Source of the DNA: Ipomoea triloba
Lineage: Eukaryota > Streptophyta > Magnoliopsida > Solanales > Convolvulaceae
NCBI RefSeq assembly: GCF_003576645.1
Contig: NC_044916.1
Coordinates: 1,708,328-1,772,327, forward strand
Direction of reading: 5' to 3'
Length of the DNA stretch: 64,000 bases
Below the pieces are notes generated by a model, which worked only from the letters and a program-made list of their open reading frames with translations, was not told the DNA's origin and made no database searches. The position numbers and the translations under genes were made by a program. This document shows, piece after piece, positions 61,034 to 64,000 of the stretch; position 1 is the stretch's first letter, and each line of letters opens with the position of its first letter.

Positions 61034-61067
<34 letters not shown>

Positions 61068-61600
61068 GGGTCTAAAAATATACATATTTTTGTACTTAAT
61101 TTTCATCTGTTATAAATTTATAAGAAATAATGACATTTTTAGTCCATGCTAGTGTGTATATATACAGAGAGTAAATAATCAATCGGTGAAAATGTAATTA
61201 TATATTGTCTTTATTTATATAACTTGTCATTATTCACACACACAAATATTATATATTTATAATTTATAATATTCATAAGGAATATTATACAAGCTAGATC
61301 TTTGAAGCAACAACTCTTATATGTGTTCACCATATTAACGACTTAAGTCAAACTCTATTTTCGAGTAAGAGTCAGACATGAAAGGCATGAACCGAACTCA
61401 ATTAGAATTAGTTCTATAAACTTTAAGAGTATCCACAATAGAATTTTTGGGGTAATTTTTTATGATGAGGATTTTGGTAAATTGGAACACTATTAATGCT
61501 CGAGTGAGGAGCACAAAAGCGCCCAGTCGCATGTATTACACGGCTCTAGGCGTGTTGACCACAGTCTTAATTATTTTTTCCATCCGTCTTGCTTATTTGA
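60300..61600. other. Spacer between the ferredoxin genes
   Basis: AT-rich with T runs (61037-61066) and no recognisable gene. Confidence 0.6.
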
Positions 61601-61604
61601 CATT

Positions 61605-61765
61605 GTCTAGTGACATCTGGTGTTCCGGTTACTCCCACATGGATGATGGGAGTAGGTTCGGGTCTAGTGGAGGCAACTATTGACTCTTTGTGCTTCATTA
61701 CGTTGAGAAAGTAGCTATGAACAGATACTACATTCTAATAGAGTCAGTAGTACTCAAGAAAAAAA
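61605..61765 (+). mobile_element. tRNA-derived SINE
   Basis: TTGTCTAGTGACATCTGGTG (A box), GGGAGTAGGTTCGGGTCTAG (B box), then AACAGATACTACATTCTAAT and AGTCAGTAGTACTCAAGAAA. Confidence 0.75.
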
Positions 61766-61822
61766 GAAAAAAAGTGTGTGTGAGATCTGTCCGTATTACC
61801 CTACCCTTTTATCTTGCCACGC

Positions 61823-61829
61823 TATATAA
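61823..61829 (+). promoter_or_regulatory. TATA box of ferredoxin B
   Basis: TATATAA in CACGCTATATAATGAG lies about 70 bases above the ATG. The flanking CTTTTATCTTGC and ACCACACAATCAAG match the ferredoxin A promoter, so the duplication included the promoter. Confidence 0.6.
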
Positions 61830-61893
61830 TGAGTAACCACACAATCAAGTGAAGCTACCTATCCCAATCGAAGAATCCAGAACACCGGAAAAA

Positions 61894-62346
61894 ATGGCGA
61901 CTTTCCCCGCCGGCAGCACGGTGAGCACCTCCTTTCCGTCAAGGAAGCCGCCGGCGCCGGCGAGCAGTCCGAGGGCCATATCGGGCTTCCGGCGGGCCCA
62001 TCTCGGCCTGAAGTCCGGCGGCGCCGCCGGAAGGATGACCTGCACGGCGACGTACAAAGTAAAATTAGTGACGCCGGAAGGGCACTTCGAGTTCGACTGC
62101 CCGGACGACGTTAACGTTCTGGACCGGGCGGAGGATGAAAAAACCGTGACGGTTGATCTCCCGTTCTCGTGCCGGTCCGGTTCGTGCTCCGCCTGCGCCG
62201 GCAAGGTGGTTTCCGGCTCCGTCGACCAGCCGGAAAGCAATTTCCTCGACGACGAGCAGATCGCGAAGGGGTTTATCCTCACCTGCGTCGCGTACCCGAC
62301 GTCCGACGTTGTCATCGAGACTCACAGGGAGGAAGACATTGTTTGA
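61894..62346 (+). CDS. Chloroplast [2Fe-2S] ferredoxin B, intronless
   Basis: Paralogue of ferredoxin A, 150 residues in one exon. The transit peptide is residues 1-51 ([14 protein letters not shown]...RMTCT) and the mature start is ATYKVKLVT. The cluster ligands are present in [13 protein letters not shown] and LTCVAYP. Relative to A and to the common plant form, three residues are inserted. Mature residues 32-36 are KTVTV where A has Gly-Tyr, so the first cluster cysteine moves from 39 to 42. The insertion is at the codon where A has its intron. Its DNA contains the palindrome ACCGTGACGGT. Third-codon GC is very high compared with surrounding DNA, as in A. The upstream in-frame ATG at 61849 is in the leader and less likely. 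The effect on redox function is unknown. Confidence 0.92.
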   Translation: MATFPAGSTVSTSFPSRKPPAPASSPRAISGFRRAHLGLKSGGAAGRMTCTATYKVKLVTPEGHFEFDCPDDVNVLDRAEDEKTVTVDLPFSCRSGSCSACAGKVVSGSVDQPESNFLDDEQIAKGFILTCVAYPTSDVVIETHREEDIV

Positions 62347-62724
62347 ATTAAGGTTTCTCTCTCTAATCTCTCTCTCTCTCTCTCTCTCTGTGTCATGCCA
62401 GATCGCATTATCGGAGGAGAGATAGTCGTCGATCTGCAGCTTTTGTTTTGTTTTACTATGTAATAATAATTTCCTATGTTTTTGTTTGGTGATGACGACA
62501 ACAATGGAGTTTTAGGTTTTCTTTCCCGTTTCAAATCTCTGTCTGCAGCCGTTATTACACGTACACTTCCATTTTGTCGTCTGATCTATTAGCTAGCTCC
62601 ATTTACAATTCAATAAGTTAATTGTATCCCATTTGTCCTCAATGTTGTTGCTGAGTTTTGCTCATCCGAACTTTCTATGGTTGATCAACTACCATGTAGT
62701 ATGATAATACTATTCTTACTGTAC

Positions 62725-62830
62725 CCATCTAAATGGGTGGTTATATGGTTAAACTCTGGTGGTGGGGTAGTATTATTCTTTAGACTCAAATAAATTGAGA
62801 AAGTATACTATAACAGATACTAATAATTAA
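62725..62830 (+). mobile_element. SINE remnant
   Basis: The tail words AAATTGAGAAAGTATACTAT and AACAGATACTAATAATTAAA match the SINE family; the head is diverged. Confidence 0.4.
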
Positions 62831-63194
62831 AGAATCATGATTATTTTAAAAAACAATTGAATTGGTATAGGCATTATTTGGTAACCTAGTTTGTTTGATT
62901 AATCAGTGTTTTGTAATAGCTTATTGTTCTAAAATGCTATTTTTTTATTAAAAAGAAAACCGATCAACTTTTTGAGTTATACCCTTAAAGGTCATTTTGT
63001 ATGTAATCATTTATCAACTAATAGCTAATTTATTAAACATATTTAATTTCTACAATTATGCTAGCTAATTCTGTCAACTAGTCAAACTCGCTAACCAAAT
63101 TCGCTAACAACTATTTGCCAAACACCCCGATAATCTATATTGGGTAAATACTATATTACTAATATTTTTATGCTAAAATTTAATCATTTTTTGA

Positions 63195-63305
63195 ATGATG
63201 AAGAAAATTCGCAATTATTACTTGGTTGTATGCACTAGGTAGACATCGCGCTCATATGTAATAGCTTGTGAATTACATAGAAGAGATAATTCTTTGCACA
63301 TAAAA
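63195..63305 (+). repeat. Dispersed repeat family 2, copy 6
   Basis: GAAGAAAATTCGCAATTATT, TGTATGCACTAGGTAGACAT, ATGTAATAGCTTGTGAATTA and GAAGAGATAATTC follow the family order. Confidence 0.5.
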
Positions 63306-63383
63306 TACCATGTGTAACAAACTAAACTTAGTGATGAATGTTGACTAGAATATTTTTTTGAAAGCAATCAACGAAAAGATATA

Positions 63384-63515
63384 TTAATGAATCAACTCAG
63401 CAACAAAGTCCGGTAGGACTAAATCCCAAAACATAGAGGTAGCCTGGTGAGAGGCTTTAGCAACGAAAGTATGAGCAATTGAATTTAAACGTCTCGGAAT
63501 CAAATAGAACGAGCT
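63384..63515 (-). mobile_element. LINE remnant: end of an RNase H-like domain
   Basis: The minus strand reads SSFYLIPRRLNSIAHTFVAK and then MFWDLVLPDFV before a stop. This is the typical C-terminus of plant non-LTR retrotransposon polyproteins. An earlier segment (VGVVIDSCSHF, near 63540-63575) is out of frame, so the copy is dead. Confidence 0.75.
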
Positions 63516-64000
63516 ATTAGAAAAAAGAAGGAAAAAAATGAGAACAACTATCGATCACCACACCAACATGTGATCTCGGCCTAGCGGTAGGTTGACTAGA
63601 ATATAATTCAACTCGTAATCTCTCAATTTTAGAATTATCAGAATTTGAGTTGGAGAATAGTGGTAAGTTTATGTTAATATGGTTGGTTGAGTACGAGGGA
63701 GAGATTTTGTGGTCTAAAAATATATATACATCTTTCAAATTTATTTCTATTTATTTTAAATCAAATAAAAAACGATTTTTTAGTCTCTCTCGCAGTGATT
63801 ATAATGTATGTTTAATTCTTCACTTGTTATTGGCTGTGTAGTTTCAATTCCTATGTTCTTAGAGAAGTGATTGATTAAAAAACCAATTTTGATACTTTCT
63901 TAATTGTATTAGAGACTAAAATAAAACTATTCGCAATAACATGAATGACTAATAATGTTATTTAAAAAATAATAATATGTCAAAAAAATTAATGAACTGT

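Larger units (their letters stand above)
62347..63380. other. 3' spacer of ferredoxin B
   Basis: It begins with a (CT)n tract at about 62364-62388, then ordinary AT-rich sequence with a SINE remnant and a family-2 repeat. No gene is seen. Confidence 0.6.

Overview
This 64-kb window is nuclear DNA of a flowering plant, most likely a core eudicot. The genes carry GT-AG introns and their products are plant types: AKR2, MORN-repeat PIP5K, KCS, chloroplast ferredoxin and an SHM6/7-type SHMT. The elongator tRNA-Met genes carry the short intron typical of plants, and the AT-rich spacers are full of MITEs, SINEs and LINE remnants. I cannot name the species. An asterid is possible, but that is a weak guess.

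Layout. 1-6.3 kb: transposon-rich spacer. 6.3-8.4 kb (+): F-box/leucine-rich protein. 10.05-13.74 kb (-): p24-delta ER/Golgi cargo receptor with a large first intron full of unrelated sequence. 15.3-19.6 kb (+): AKR2-type ankyrin chaperone, with a 412-N gap in one intron. 19.95-25.6 kb (-): MORN-repeat phosphatidylinositol 4-phosphate 5-kinase. 25.6-29.45 kb: spacer. 29.45-30.88 kb (-): single-exon 3-ketoacyl-CoA synthase. 30.97-38.6 kb: tandem array of roughly 0.93-kb units. 39.47-41.66 and 43.34-46.88 kb (-): tandem pair of ceramidase-like seven-membrane-segment proteins. 47.77-50.20 kb (-): serine hydroxymethyltransferase with a long N-terminal extension. 50.4-58.8 kb: repeat-rich spacer containing a 1.5-kb duplication across a single N. 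58.87-59.97 and 61.89-62.35 kb (+): pair of chloroplast ferredoxins. 62.35-64 kb: spacer with a LINE remnant.

The most unusual region is the array. A complete unit holds a tRNA-Glu(CTC) gene on + and an intron-containing elongator tRNA-Met(CAT) gene on -, pointing at each other about 58 bases apart. Each has an upstream TATA-like element, a CAA motif and a T-run terminator. The units also carry about 100 bases matching the intron 5/exon 6 junction of the neighbouring ceramidase-like gene. A rearranged genomic fragment of the PIP5K gene sits between the first tRNA-Glu and unit 1. The copies range from apparently intact to plainly broken.

The second point of interest is the ferredoxin pair. 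Copy A is split by a 659-base GT-AG intron flanked by a 5-bp direct repeat and built from repeat sequence also found near 15 kb. Intronless copy B has a three-residue insertion at the same codon.

The protein genes have no obvious joint pathway; this is an ordinary plant gene neighbourhood with local tandem duplications. Exon coordinates were read by eye from splice signals and reading frame, without transcript support.
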